The position numbers were made by a program, and so were the translations under genes. The notes below the pieces were generated by a model that searched no databases, had not been told where the DNA came from, and was given only the letters and a program-made list of their open reading frames with translations. A DNA stretch of 64,000 nt from positions 1-64,000 of the forward strand of contig NZ_FOKZ01000009.1 in NCBI RefSeq assembly GCF_900112285.1, written 5' to 3'. How positions within the stretch are numbered: position 1 is the stretch's first letter; each line of letters starts with the position of its first letter. The stretch comes from Polaromonas sp. OV174 (lineage in GTDB: Bacteria > Pseudomonadota > Gammaproteobacteria > Burkholderiales > Burkholderiaceae_C). Positions 39,511 to 48,643 of this stretch are shown piece by piece.

Positions 39511-40020
39511 ATGAGCAACCCTAAAGTAGAACTCCACATTGCCAACTACGGCGTCATCACGCTGGAACTGGACGCCGCCAAGGCGCCCAAGACCGTCGCC
39601 AACTTCCTGAGCTACGTCAGCAAGGGCCATTACGACAACACCGTGTTTCACCGCGTCATCCCCGGCTTCATGGTGCAGGGCGGCGGCTTTGAAGTCGGCA
39701 TGAAACAAAAGCCCACCGACGGCGAGATCGAGAACGAGGCCACCAACGGCCTGAAGAACGACAACTACACCGTCGCCATGGCCCGCACCAATGCGCCGCA
39801 CTCGGCCAGCTCGCAGTTTTTCATCAACGTGGCCGACAACGGCTTCCTGAACCACACCGGCCAGAACGCATCGGGCTGGGGCTATGCCGTGTTCGGCAAA
39901 GTCGTGGCCGGCAGCGAGGTGGTGGACAAGATCAAGGCCGTCAAAACCGGCCGCAAAGGCTTTCATGACGACGTGCCGCTGGAAGACGTGATCATCGAAA
40001 AAGCCGTCGCGCTGGCCTGA
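39511..40020 (+). CDS. ppiB: peptidyl-prolyl cis-trans isomerase, cytoplasmic cyclophilin
   Basis: 169 residues without signal peptide. [40 protein letters not shown] and [20 protein letters not shown] carry the catalytic Arg, Gln and Phe of cyclophilins. It follows the periplasmic paralogue by 40 bases and probably arose by duplication or paired recruitment. It is upstream of lpxH. Confidence 0.95.
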   Translation: MSNPKVELHIANYGVITLELDAAKAPKTVANFLSYVSKGHYDNTVFHRVIPGFMVQGGGFEVGMKQKPTDGEIENEATNGLKNDNYTVAMARTNAPHSASSQFFINVADNGFLNHTGQNASGWGYAVFGKVVAGSEVVDKIKAVKTGRKGFHDDVPLEDVIIEKAVALA

Positions 40021-40058
40021 GTCACCGCTCGGACCGACTGACTGTCCAGGTCCAGACC

Positions 40059-40889
40059 GTGACCACCCCCATGACCGTGCCCCAGATGGCGGAGCTTCAA
40101 GCCCCGTCATCTTGGCGCATGGTCGATTTCATTTCCGACCTGCATTTAAGCGACCAGGCGCCGGCCACCTTCGCGGCCTGGCAGCACTACCTGGAAAACA
40201 CGCCGGCCGACGCGGTCTTCATGCTGGGCGACCTGTTTGAAGTCTGGGTCGGCGATGACGCCGCCAGCGCACCTCAGCCGCCAGGCGCAGCCCCGAAAAG
40301 CAGCTTTGAGCTGCGCTGCGCCCATCTGCTGCAACAAGCCTCGCAGCGCCTGGCGCTGTTTTTCATGCCCGGCAATCGCGACTTTCTGGTCGGCCAGCGC
40401 TTCATGGATTTGTGCGGCTGCCGTTTGCTGACCGACCCGACCGTGCTGGTGTTTCCCGGCGCCAGGGAGCAGCGCTGGCTGCTCTCGCATGGCGACGCGC
40501 TTTGCCTGGATGATGTGAATTACATGCAGTTTCGCCAGCAGGTGCGCAGCCCCGGCTGGCAGCAGGCCTTTCTGGCCAAGCCATTGGCCGAACGCCAGGC
40601 GATGGCGCGCGGCATACGCCAGCAAAGCCAGCAACAGCAGCAAGACCGCAAGCGCGCCGGGGCCGGCTATGTCGACCTGGACAGCGACGCCGCCCGCCAG
40701 TGGCTGCAAGCCGCCCAGGCACGCACCCTGATTCACGGCCACACCCATCAGCCGGCCGAACACCCACTGGGCGACGGGCTGTCGCGCGTGGTGCTCAGCG
40801 ACTGGGATGCCCAGGCCAAGCCGCCGCGCGCCGATGCGCTGCGCCTGACGGCCAGTGGCCTGCAGCGCATCGCCCTGCTTCCAAGCTGA
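40059..40889 (+). CDS. lpxH: UDP-2,3-diacylglucosamine diphosphatase
   Basis: 276 residues from a GTG. Hydrolyses UDP-2,3-diacylglucosamine to lipid X in lipid A synthesis, at the inner face of the cytoplasmic membrane. Metallophosphoesterase motifs are complete: DFISDLHLS near 23, MLGDLFEVWVGDD near 55, MPGNRDFLVG near 104, SHGDALCLDD and IHGHTHQPAE; Mn2+ ligands are the Asp, His and Asn in these. An insert (PQPPGAAPKSSFELRCAH) after the second motif lengthens it over the E. coli enzyme (240). Confidence 0.94.
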   Translation: MTTPMTVPQMAELQAPSSWRMVDFISDLHLSDQAPATFAAWQHYLENTPADAVFMLGDLFEVWVGDDAASAPQPPGAAPKSSFELRCAHLLQQASQRLALFFMPGNRDFLVGQRFMDLCGCRLLTDPTVLVFPGAREQRWLLSHGDALCLDDVNYMQFRQQVRSPGWQQAFLAKPLAERQAMARGIRQQSQQQQQDRKRAGAGYVDLDSDAARQWLQAAQARTLIHGHTHQPAEHPLGDGLSRVVLSDWDAQAKPPRADALRLTASGLQRIALLPS

Positions 40890-40902
40890 TGGCGGCCGCC
40901 GC

Positions 40903-41685
40903 ATGCTGAGCTGGTTGCGCGCCCTGCTGCGCCCAAGCGCCCGCCCCGATGCCATTCCCGAGGCGCTGTGGCAGACCACGCTGGCGCACTACCCGTTTCT
41001 GGCCAACCGACCGGCGGCCGACTTGCTGCGCCTGCGCAGCCTGAGCAGCGAGTTTCTGGCGCACAAGGAGTTCTCCGGCGCCCACGGCCTGGTCGTCAGC
41101 GATGCCATGGCCGTGGCGATTGCGGCGCAGGCCTGCCTGCCGATACTGCAGCTTGGCCTGCGCTGGTACGACGACTTCAAGGGCATTGTGGTGCACCCCG
41201 GCGCCATGCTGGCGCGCCGCAAAAGCACCGATCATGCCGGCGTGGTGCACCACTACAACGAGGCGCTGCTGGGCGAAGCCATGCAGGGCGGGCCGGTCAC
41301 GCTGAGCTGGCAGGACGTGGCGGCGGCCGGCGACACGGCAGCGCGCGGCCACAACGTGGTGATTCACGAATTCATCCACAAGATAGACATGCGCGACGGC
41401 GCCGCCGATGGCTGCCCGCCCCTGCCCTCGCGCGCCGCCCACGCCGCCTGGCGCGCCGTGATGCTGCCGGCCTACGAGGCCTTTTGCGAACAGGTCGCCA
41501 TGGCCGAGCGCTTTGGCGGCGAAGCGCCCTGGCTGGATGCCTACGGCGCCACGGCACCGGCCGAATTTTTTGCCGTAGCCTGCGAAGCCTATTTCGTCAA
41601 TCGCGAACGCTTTCACCAGGACTTTGCAGACGTCACCGCCTTGTTTGACCAATTTTTCAAGCAAATAAAGTCTGTAGCGCAATAA
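40903..41685 (+). CDS. mtfA: zinc-dependent peptidase, MtfA family (M90)
   Basis: 260 residues from the ATG at 40903. HEFIHKID near residue 155 is the family's HExxH zinc site, with the third ligand Glu probably in APAEFFAVACEAYFVN near 218. In E. coli MtfA is an aminopeptidase that binds the repressor Mlc and so affects glucose uptake; Mlc homologues were not seen here. The last codons (KSVAQ and the stop) lie in a copy of the dispersed repeat. Starts 13 bases after lpxH. Confidence 0.92.
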   Translation: MLSWLRALLRPSARPDAIPEALWQTTLAHYPFLANRPAADLLRLRSLSSEFLAHKEFSGAHGLVVSDAMAVAIAAQACLPILQLGLRWYDDFKGIVVHPGAMLARRKSTDHAGVVHHYNEALLGEAMQGGPVTLSWQDVAAAGDTAARGHNVVIHEFIHKIDMRDGAADGCPPLPSRAAHAAWRAVMLPAYEAFCEQVAMAERFGGEAPWLDAYGATAPAEFFAVACEAYFVNRERFHQDFADVTALFDQFFKQIKSVAQ

Positions 41686-41718
41686 AGACGGGCGCTACCA
41701 GCTATCTTTTAAATAGGA
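41671..41718 (-). repeat. dispersed 60-bp repeat overlapping the mtfA stop (copy 6)
   Basis: TCTGTAGCGCAATAAAGACG, GGCGCTACCAGCTATC, TTTTAAATAGGA. The repeat supplies the last codons and the stop of mtfA. Confidence 0.65.
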
Positions 41719-42085
41719 AATAACAAGCTGCAGCGGATCGCCGGGTAAAGAGGCTTGACACTGCTGCACTGCAGCATTAAAGTTCGCCGGTTTTCAACTT
41801 CGGAGTTTCTTGTGGGTAATGGTTCCAGTGACAGTCGTCGATCAAGCATCGGCACCACTGCCTGACAGGCCCCGCGGAAACTCTTCTCCGCCGTGCCTTT
41901 CAAGCACGGTGTCCAGGCGCCCACCGGGTGCCCAGGCCGCAAATTCTTGCCGGCATTTTCTTCAAAGACGACGCTTCATCACCACTCGAATGGGGTTAGG
42001 CTGAGCTAGGGCCGCCCCGTCCATTCAGGCCTAGCCTGACCTAAGCCGGGGCATTGCCTGCGGCCTGCCATGAAGAGAGCGTCTC
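41719..42085 (+). promoter_or_regulatory. structured leader of mgtA (candidate regulatory RNA)
   Basis: A gene-free stretch before mgtA. Successive stems are visible: GCGGA/TCCGC (about 41875-41893), CCGTGC/GCACGG with CTTTCAA loop (41892-41910) and GGCGCCC/GGGTGCC (about 41916-41932). A longer bulged stem of AGGCT..TAGGGCC with GGCCTAGCCT lies about 41998-42036. It also contains a Pro-rich open frame (41819-42004), which could act like an MgtL-type leader peptide. No known riboswitch consensus was recognised. Confidence 0.4.
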
Positions 42086-44791
42086 ATGAATATCTTTAGC
42101 CAGTTTTTCGGTTTTTTCCTCAAATCGCGCCACACCAGCCACCTGTTTCGCCGCCGGGTGATTTTCGAGTCGCTGCCCAAAGAGGGGCGTACGGCTGCCG
42201 TGCCTGACGCCTTGTCGCGGCAATTGCGGCGGCAAGCCCATGACGATCTGGCCAGCCTCCTGCTTGAGCTCAACACCCGCAAGGAGGGGCTGAGCCAGGA
42301 GGAAGCCGAGGCCGTGCGCGAGCGGGTCGGCCCCAATGAGGTCGAGCACGAAAAGCCCATGTCCTGGTGGCAGCACCTGTGGCTCAGCTACAAAAACCCC
42401 TTCAACCTGCTGCTGACGCTGCTGGCCGTGGTGTCGTATTTCACCGAGGACATCAAGGCGGCGATCGTGATTGGCAGCATGGTGCTGCTCTCCACCCTGA
42501 TCCGCTTCGTTCAGGAGCGGCGCTCCAACCAGGCCGCCCAGGCCCTGAAGGAGCTGGTCAGCAACAAGGCCAGCGTGCTCAGGTGCGACAGCGCAGGCCA
42601 TACGGTTCAGCTCGAAATTCCTATCAAGCAGCTGGTGCCCGGCGATATCGTGCTGCTGTCGGCCGGCGACATGATCCCGGCCGACTGCCGGGTGATGGTG
42701 GCCAAGGACCTGTTTGTCAGCCAGTCGGCCATGACCGGCGAATCGCTGCCGGTGGAAAAATTTCCCCTGGCCAACGGCGCTGCCGACAGCGCGCTGGAGA
42801 TGGCCAACCTAGTATTCATGGGCACCAACGTGGTGTCGGGCGCCGCCACCGTGGTGGTGCTGGCCACCGGCAACAACACCTACTTCGGCACCCTGGCCAC
42901 ACGCGTCACCGCCAGCAGCCGCGAGGTCAACGCCTTCCAGGTCGGCGTCAACAAGGTCAGCTGGCTGCTGATCCGCTTTGCCTTTGTCATGGTGCCGATT
43001 GTTTTCCTGATCAACGGCTATACCAAGGGCGACTGGCCCCAGGCCTTTCTGTTCGCACTCTCGGTGGCCGTCGGGCTGACGCCAGAAATGCTGCCCATGA
43101 TAGTTACCTCCACCCTGGCCAAGGGCGCGGTCATGCTGTCGCGCAAGAAAGTCATCGTCAAGCGCCTGGATGCGATCCAGAACTTTGGCGCCATGAATGT
43201 GCTGTGCACCGACAAGACCGGCACGCTGACGCAGGACAAGATCGCGCTGGCGCGCCACACCGACGTGTTCGGCCACGAGTCCGAGGAAGTGCTGGGCTTT
43301 GCCTACCTCAACAGCTTCTACCAGACCGGCCTGAAAAACCTGCTGGACCGCGCCGTGCTGGAGCACTTCGAGGTCGCCAAGGAACTACAGCTGTCGAAAA
43401 ACTACAAAAAGATCGACGAAATCCCCTTCGACTTCCAGCGCCGCCGCATGTCGGTGGTGGTCTCGGAGCGCGACGATCACCACGAGCTGATCTGCAAGGG
43501 CGCGGTCGAGGAAATCCTTGCCGCCTGCACCCGCGTGCGCGACGGCGAGCACACCGTGGCGCTGGACGCCGCCATGCTGGCCCGCGTGCAGGACGTCACG
43601 CGCGAGCTGAACGAGGAAGGCCTGCGCGTGGTGGCCGTGGCGATGAAGGAAATCCCGCCCAGCCAGATCACTTACTCGGTGGCCGACGAGTCCGATCTGA
43701 CGCTGATCGGCTATATCGCCTTTCTCGATCCACCGAAAGAATCGACCGCCCCGGCGCTCAAGGCGCTGGCCGAAAACGGCATCACGGTAAAGGTGCTGAC
43801 CGGCGACAACGAACTGGTGACGGCCGAGGTCTGCCGCCAGGTCGGACTGGTGGTGCAAGGCATGGTGCTGGGCCCGCAGATTGAGCGCATGGATGATACG
43901 GCGCTGGCCCTGGCGGTCGAGCAGCACACCATTTTTGCCAAGCTCTCGCCGCTAGACAAGGAGCGCATCGTGCGCAGCCTGCGCGGCAACGGCCATGTGG
44001 TCGGCTTCATGGGCGACGGCATCAACGACGCGCCGGCGCTGCGCGCCGCCGACATAGGCATTTCGGTGGACAGCGCGGTCGACATCGCCAAGGAAGCTGC
44101 CGACATCATCCTGCTGGAGCGCAGCCTGATGGTGCTGGAGGAAGGCGTGATCGAAGGCCGCAAGACCTTTAGCAACATGCTGAAATACATACGCATGACC
44201 GCCAGCTCCAACTTCGGCAATGTTTTTTCGGTGCTGATCGCCAGCGTGTTCCTGCCCTTTTTGCCCATGCTGCCACTACAGCTGCTGGTGCAAAACCTGC
44301 TCTATGACGTCTCGCAGATCGCCATCCCGTTTGACAACGTCGACGCCGCGCTGGTGGCGCAGCCGCTGAAATGGAATCCCGACGACATACGCCGCTTCAT
44401 GATCTTCTTCGGGCCCATCAGCTCGATTTTTGACATCACCACCTTTTTGGTGATGTGGTATGTGTTCAAGGCCAATTCCGAGGCCCAGCAGACGCTGTTC
44501 CAGTCAGGCTGGTTTGTCGTCGGCCTGCTGACGCAAACGTTGATCGTGCACATGATTCGCACGCCCAAGATTCCCTTCATCGAAAGCCGCGCCGCCGTGC
44601 CCTTGCTGGCCATGACGCTGCTCATCATGGCGCTGGGCATTTTCCTGCCCATGGGGCCGCTGGCCGACTACTTCAAGCTGCAGGCGCTGCCGCTGCAGTA
44701 CTTCGCCTGGCTGCTGGCCATCTTGCTGAGCTATGCGCTGCTGACGACGCTGATGAAGCGCTTTTACATACGGCGCTATGGCTGGCAGTAG
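42086..44791 (+). CDS. mgtA: magnesium-translocating P-type ATPase
   Basis: 901 residues, full length. Imports Mg2+ into the cytoplasm by ATP hydrolysis. Cation-ATPase N-terminal domain, actuator TMTGESLPVEKF near 216, phosphorylation site CTDKTGTLTQDK near 373, nucleotide-binding FDFQRRRMSVVVSERDDHHE, hinge MGDGINDAPALRAADIGISV, and a C-terminal membrane domain. RFVQERRSNQAAQALKELVS and the M4 sequence AVGLTPEMLPMIVTSTLAKG are typical of MgtA/MgtB rather than Ca2+ or K+ pumps. Behind a structured leader, so probably controlled by Mg2+. Confidence 0.96.
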   Translation: MNIFSQFFGFFLKSRHTSHLFRRRVIFESLPKEGRTAAVPDALSRQLRRQAHDDLASLLLELNTRKEGLSQEEAEAVRERVGPNEVEHEKPMSWWQHLWLSYKNPFNLLLTLLAVVSYFTEDIKAAIVIGSMVLLSTLIRFVQERRSNQAAQALKELVSNKASVLRCDSAGHTVQLEIPIKQLVPGDIVLLSAGDMIPADCRVMVAKDLFVSQSAMTGESLPVEKFPLANGAADSALEMANLVFMGTNVVSGAATVVVLATGNNTYFGTLATRVTASSREVNAFQVGVNKVSWLLIRFAFVMVPIVFLINGYTKGDWPQAFLFALSVAVGLTPEMLPMIVTSTLAKGAVMLSRKKVIVKRLDAIQNFGAMNVLCTDKTGTLTQDKIALARHTDVFGHESEEVLGFAYLNSFYQTGLKNLLDRAVLEHFEVAKELQLSKNYKKIDEIPFDFQRRRMSVVVSERDDHHELICKGAVEEILAACTRVRDGEHTVALDAAMLARVQDVTRELNEEGLRVVAVAMKEIPPSQITYSVADESDLTLIGYIAFLDPPKESTAPALKALAENGITVKVLTGDNELVTAEVCRQVGLVVQGMVLGPQIERMDDTALALAVEQHTIFAKLSPLDKERIVRSLRGNGHVVGFMGDGINDAPALRAADIGISVDSAVDIAKEAADIILLERSLMVLEEGVIEGRKTFSNMLKYIRMTASSNFGNVFSVLIASVFLPFLPMLPLQLLVQNLLYDVSQIAIPFDNVDAALVAQPLKWNPDDIRRFMIFFGPISSIFDITTFLVMWYVFKANSEAQQTLFQSGWFVVGLLTQTLIVHMIRTPKIPFIESRAAVPLLAMTLLIMALGIFLPMGPLADYFKLQALPLQYFAWLLAILLSYALLTTLMKRFYIRRYGWQ

Positions 44792-44837
44792 CGCGCACAA
44801 GGTGAGACATGACGGACTTCGTCAGTTCGAACAAAAA

Positions 44838-44890
44838 GAGGCTCAAGACGAATAGACATGGGCGCAACAAGCTATAAATAAAATAGCAAC
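44838..44890 (-). repeat. dispersed 60-bp repeat, copy 7
   Basis: GAGGCTCAAGACGAATAGAC, ATGGGCGCAACAAGCTATAA, ATAAAATAGCAAC, between mgtA and trhA (convergent genes). Confidence 0.7.
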
Positions 44891-44908
44891 GCGCCCTATT
44901 CAAAGGCT

Positions 44909-45604
44909 TTAGTAGGCGTATTCAAGCACCGCGATAAAGTGGCAGACCGTGCCGGCCGCCACAAACAGGTGCCAGACGAAATGCCCATAGCGCAGCCGCC
45001 CATCGGTGGCAAAAAAGGCCACGCCCACGGTGTAGCAGGCGCCACCGGCCAGCAGCCAGAACAAACCCCAGTTGGGCATCAACTGCAGCATCGGCTTGAT
45101 GGCGATCAAGGCCACCCAGCCCATGGCCACGTAGAGCACGGTGGAAAGCCGCGGATAGCGTATGCCGAACATGGCTTTCACCACAACGCCGGCCAGCGCC
45201 ATCGACCAGACCAGGCCAAACAAGGTCCAGCCCCAAGGCCCGCGCAGCACGCCCAGCGTGAAAGGCGTGTAAGTGCCGGCGATCAGCAGGTAGATCGCAC
45301 CGTGGTCAAAAATCTGGAACAGCTGCTTGGCACGCATCGCCCGCCCGGCGGGCAAGGCGTGATAGAGCATGGAGGTGAAGTAAAGCAGCACCATGGTGGC
45401 GGCAAAAACGCTGGCCCCGACGATGTTGGCAGCTTCGCCGCGCTGGGCCGCCGTCAGCACCAAAACCGGAGCGGCCAGCATGGCCGCCAGCAAGGCGACA
45501 CCATGGCTGGCGCTGTTGGCGATTTCCTCGCCCAAGGACTGCGGCCGCTCTCTAGCCGGGGCCGCCGCCGCCATCACGGTGGTGTTGGCGCCCGTGAGTC
45601 TCAT
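44909..45604 (-). CDS. trhA: hemolysin III / TrhA-family membrane protein
   Basis: 231 residues, seven membrane spans, PAQR/hemolysin-III superfamily. EEIANSASHGVALLAAMLAA is the conserved first motif with His; SMLYHALPAGRAM and QIFDHGAIYLLIAGTYTPFT carry metal-binding His and Asp, and RYGHFVWHLFVAAGTVCHFI the C-terminal histidines. Proposed roles include membrane homeostasis; haemolysis is not established. The ATG overlaps the stop of the DUF349 gene (ATGA), so the two are co-translated. Confidence 0.92.
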   Translation of the reverse strand: MRLTGANTTVMAAAAPARERPQSLGEEIANSASHGVALLAAMLAAPVLVLTAAQRGEAANIVGASVFAATMVLLYFTSMLYHALPAGRAMRAKQLFQIFDHGAIYLLIAGTYTPFTLGVLRGPWGWTLFGLVWSMALAGVVVKAMFGIRYPRLSTVLYVAMGWVALIAIKPMLQLMPNWGLFWLLAGGACYTVGVAFFATDGRLRYGHFVWHLFVAAGTVCHFIAVLEYAY

Positions 45605-48435
45605 CGTTTGAGCAAGACCTTCAGCACGTTTTGCACGCGGCGGGCGTTGCCGGCGTCAAAGTCGCTGGCCAGCACCTTGGCGGCATCTTCGCCCCAGGTC
45701 TCTGCCGGCGTAGGCGCATTGCGCTTGGTCAGCAATTGCAGTTGCAGCATGCGGCGGGCACTGATGTGCTCGGCCGGCGTTGGCAGCTCGGCGGCCATTT
45801 CCAGGCGCAACAGGGCTTCCGACGCGTCCTTGGCGGCAGGTGCGCTGACGGCCTGAACCCAGCTGCTCCGCACGGCGGGCGAGACCAGCTTGCCCAGTTC
45901 CTGTGCGGCCGGCAGTTGTGCCGGATCGCGCTTTTCCCAGGCCGTGAGCAGATTCGTCAGCACTTCGCCGTGGGCCTGCATGGCCAGCTTTTTCAGAGCC
46001 TGGTTGGCGGCTTCGAAAGCATCGCGCTGAGCGCGGAAAGCGGCATCGCCCAGACGCGGGCCGCGCTCTTCAAACGCCGGACGTGCGCTGGAACGCTCGC
46101 CGCGCTCTGGGCGCTCGGCGCGGTAAGGCTCAAACTTGTTGTCGGTGCTGGCACGTGCGCCGCCTGGTTTGCTGCCCGGACGCGCATCCTTGCGGTCGCC
46201 AAATTTGCCACCACGGCCTGCGGCGGCCGGCTCGGCCTTGCGCATGCCGGGACGGTCGTCGCCGCGCATGGCGATGACGGGTTTGGCTGCGGGCTTGGGG
46301 GCCGGTGCTGGCGCCACTTCGGCGGCGGCCATCTCAACCTCGGCCGGGGCCTGCTCCGCTACGGTTTCTGTAGCATCCTGCGCAGGCTCCTGCTGGGCTG
46401 CAGCTTGATTTTCTTCAGCAACCGGAGCGGATTCGGTGCTGGCGGCGGCCTGGGCCACCTCGGCCGACTGCGTTGCTTCAGCCGCAGCCGCTGCGGCGGC
46501 GGCTGCCACCGGAATTTGTCCGCGAATAGCCGCTTCCAGCGCCTTGGCGGCGGCATGGATTTTCTGCGCGTCGCCGCTGGCGGTTGCCGCTTCCACGGCT
46601 TTGGCGGCTTCCAGCACATAGCGGTCATGCGCGCCCAGTGCTTCGGCGGCTTTTTCGCGCTCGACGGTCTTGCGCTGGAAGGCGTCATCAATCGGCTTGC
46701 GGAAAGCGTCCCACATTTTTTGTTCTTGCTTGCGCTCGATAGGCACGCCCTGCGCCTCGTGCTGCCAGCGCTGCTGCAGCGACTTGACGGCATCTATGCG
46801 CAACTGCGGCTCGGCGCCCAGCGTCTGCGCTTCCTCGATCATGGCCTTGCGGCGCGCCAGGCTTTCAGTGCGAGCGGCAGTCAGCGGTGCATCGGCCACA
46901 TCCATGGCGGCCTTCCAGACCGGCTGGATTTCGGCAAAGGCTTTTTCGCCCAGGTGGCCGGCTTCGCGCCATTTTTCGACAAAACCGTTGAGGCTGCGAA
47001 TATGCTGCTTCCAGTCGGTGTTGCCCTTGTTGGTTTCGGCCCAAGCCAGCACTTCATCAATCAGAGCCTGGCGCTGGGCCTTGTTGACCTCGGCCTGCTC
47101 CTTGACTTTTTCCAGCCAGGCCTCGACCACCTTGTGGGCTTCGTTGCAGGCGTCGTCAAAACGTTTCCACAGCGCGTGGTTGGGCGTGCCGCCCTGGTCG
47201 CTGGTCTTCCATTGCTCGCGCATGATGCGCAGGGCATCTTGCTGCTTGCGTCCGCCCAGGGGCTTGGCCAGCAGGGCCTCGGCCTTGACGACCAATTCTT
47301 CGCGGATCTGGTCGGCGCGCCAGCGCTGCCAGCCTTCGAGTTCGCCGGCGGCGGTCAGCGCGGCGTGCGCGGCGGCTTCGAGCTTGCTGTCGATGTTGCG
47401 GATGTGCTCTTTCAGCACATGGCGCAAATCGGCGGCCACCTTGGGCGTGGCCTTGCCGTGGCCTTCGGTGACTTCATGCTCCAGCTTGGCCAGGGCTTCT
47501 TGCACGATGGCGGAGGACTTCTCACGCATGTCCTTCAATACCGTCGGGTCGATCTTGGCCTTGGGTGCGCGGGCAGCTTGCTCGCCGGCATGCTCGGCTT
47601 TTTGCGTTGGCAGGCCGCGCGCAACGCGCAACTCGTCGGCCCACACGGGCACGGCGGGCAGCGGCGCGGCGCTGTCTTCGGCAGCCTTGACCGCCACCGC
47701 CAGGGCGCCCTGGAAGGCTTCCCAGACGGCCAGCAACTGGCCGCGTGAAGCGTCGAGCAGCGGTGGGAATTTGGCATCCACGCTGATCCAGTTGGTATCT
47801 TGCGTGAGCTCGCCGGCTTGCGTTTGCCAGTGCGCCACGTCGGCGCTCAGGGTTTCCAGAGCGCTTTGCGCATCGCGCCAGGGCTTGATGGACAGCACTT
47901 CAATGCGCTGGGAAATCAGCACAGCGGCTTCGCGCTGCACCTGGGTGCGGTGCTGCAGGTCTTCAATGGTTTTAACGCGCTCGGCCAGTTGCACCTTCAG
48001 GCCGGCCAGCGGCTCCTTGGACAGCGGCGCGCCAGCCTTGGCGGCATCACGCTGCCACGCCAGGGCATCGGCCAGGTTGAGCTTGGGCAGGGCCAGCAGG
48101 CTCTGGGCTTTTTCCGCCCATTCGGCGGCGGCGGCTTCCTGGCCCTTGCTGCGCTTGATTTCGTCGAGTTTTTCCTTCAATGGCTTGGCCGCACCCTTGT
48201 CGCGGTTGGCCAGGTCTTTGTAAACCTCGGCCATCTGTTCGGCGGTGGGCTCGCTGGCCAGCCACTGGCGGATGCGCGCGGCGCGCTCGCCCGAGGTGGG
48301 CGCGGAAAAAGCGCCGCCCGTCAGGCCGTCCAGCGGATGGGCGTCAGCGCTTTTGGCCGCGCTGGTTTTCACGGCGGAAGCGCCTGCCGGGGTGGTTTCG
48401 GCTTTGGAGGATTTGGACAAGGGAAAGCGCAGCAT
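45601..48435 (-). CDS. DUF349-repeat coiled-coil protein
   Basis: 944 residues. Contains at least five DUF349-type helical repeats with the W-K-x motif (for example EAFQGALAVAVKAAED, MREQWKTSDQGGTPNHALWK, VEKWREAGHLGEKAFAEIQP, LQQRWQHEAQGVPIERKQEQ). These are separated by long charged helices and followed by an Ala/Glu-rich, then Gly/Arg-rich, low-complexity region (about 650-810). A final helical domain comes after that. Similar proteins are found in many proteobacteria and their function is not known; links to protein quality or ribosome-associated factors are only suggestions. It is transcribed with trhA. Confidence 0.85.
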   Translation of the reverse strand: MLRFPLSKSSKAETTPAGASAVKTSAAKSADAHPLDGLTGGAFSAPTSGERAARIRQWLASEPTAEQMAEVYKDLANRDKGAAKPLKEKLDEIKRSKGQEAAAAEWAEKAQSLLALPKLNLADALAWQRDAAKAGAPLSKEPLAGLKVQLAERVKTIEDLQHRTQVQREAAVLISQRIEVLSIKPWRDAQSALETLSADVAHWQTQAGELTQDTNWISVDAKFPPLLDASRGQLLAVWEAFQGALAVAVKAAEDSAAPLPAVPVWADELRVARGLPTQKAEHAGEQAARAPKAKIDPTVLKDMREKSSAIVQEALAKLEHEVTEGHGKATPKVAADLRHVLKEHIRNIDSKLEAAAHAALTAAGELEGWQRWRADQIREELVVKAEALLAKPLGGRKQQDALRIMREQWKTSDQGGTPNHALWKRFDDACNEAHKVVEAWLEKVKEQAEVNKAQRQALIDEVLAWAETNKGNTDWKQHIRSLNGFVEKWREAGHLGEKAFAEIQPVWKAAMDVADAPLTAARTESLARRKAMIEEAQTLGAEPQLRIDAVKSLQQRWQHEAQGVPIERKQEQKMWDAFRKPIDDAFQRKTVEREKAAEALGAHDRYVLEAAKAVEAATASGDAQKIHAAAKALEAAIRGQIPVAAAAAAAAAEATQSAEVAQAAASTESAPVAEENQAAAQQEPAQDATETVAEQAPAEVEMAAAEVAPAPAPKPAAKPVIAMRGDDRPGMRKAEPAAAGRGGKFGDRKDARPGSKPGGARASTDNKFEPYRAERPERGERSSARPAFEERGPRLGDAAFRAQRDAFEAANQALKKLAMQAHGEVLTNLLTAWEKRDPAQLPAAQELGKLVSPAVRSSWVQAVSAPAAKDASEALLRLEMAAELPTPAEHISARRMLQLQLLTKRNAPTPAETWGEDAAKVLASDFDAGNARRVQNVLKVLLKR

Positions 48436-48643
48436 AGGAATTTATAACCATCAGTTCGAAAAAAAGCAGCCAAGGACAGCACCGGCACCAAGCTCCATCA
48501 TTGGCCGGTCTGCTCTGGCGGCAGCGGCAATCAAGAGAGCGATGAGCAGGCGGGCTGTCAGCGAAGGGACATTCGGGTCATGGCTCACATGGCCCGATAC
48601 CCTCGGCTTTAAAAATAAAGCAATCCGGGTATTTTCGCTGTTT

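Noticed and set aside
42367..43884. 505-residue frame inside mgtA in another phase
   Set aside because: Arg/Gly-rich shadow of the mgtA reading frame.
45631..47748. 705-residue plus-strand frame opposite the DUF349 gene
   Set aside because: Low-complexity Gly/Leu/Phe shadow; the DUF349 repeats on the other strand are convincing.
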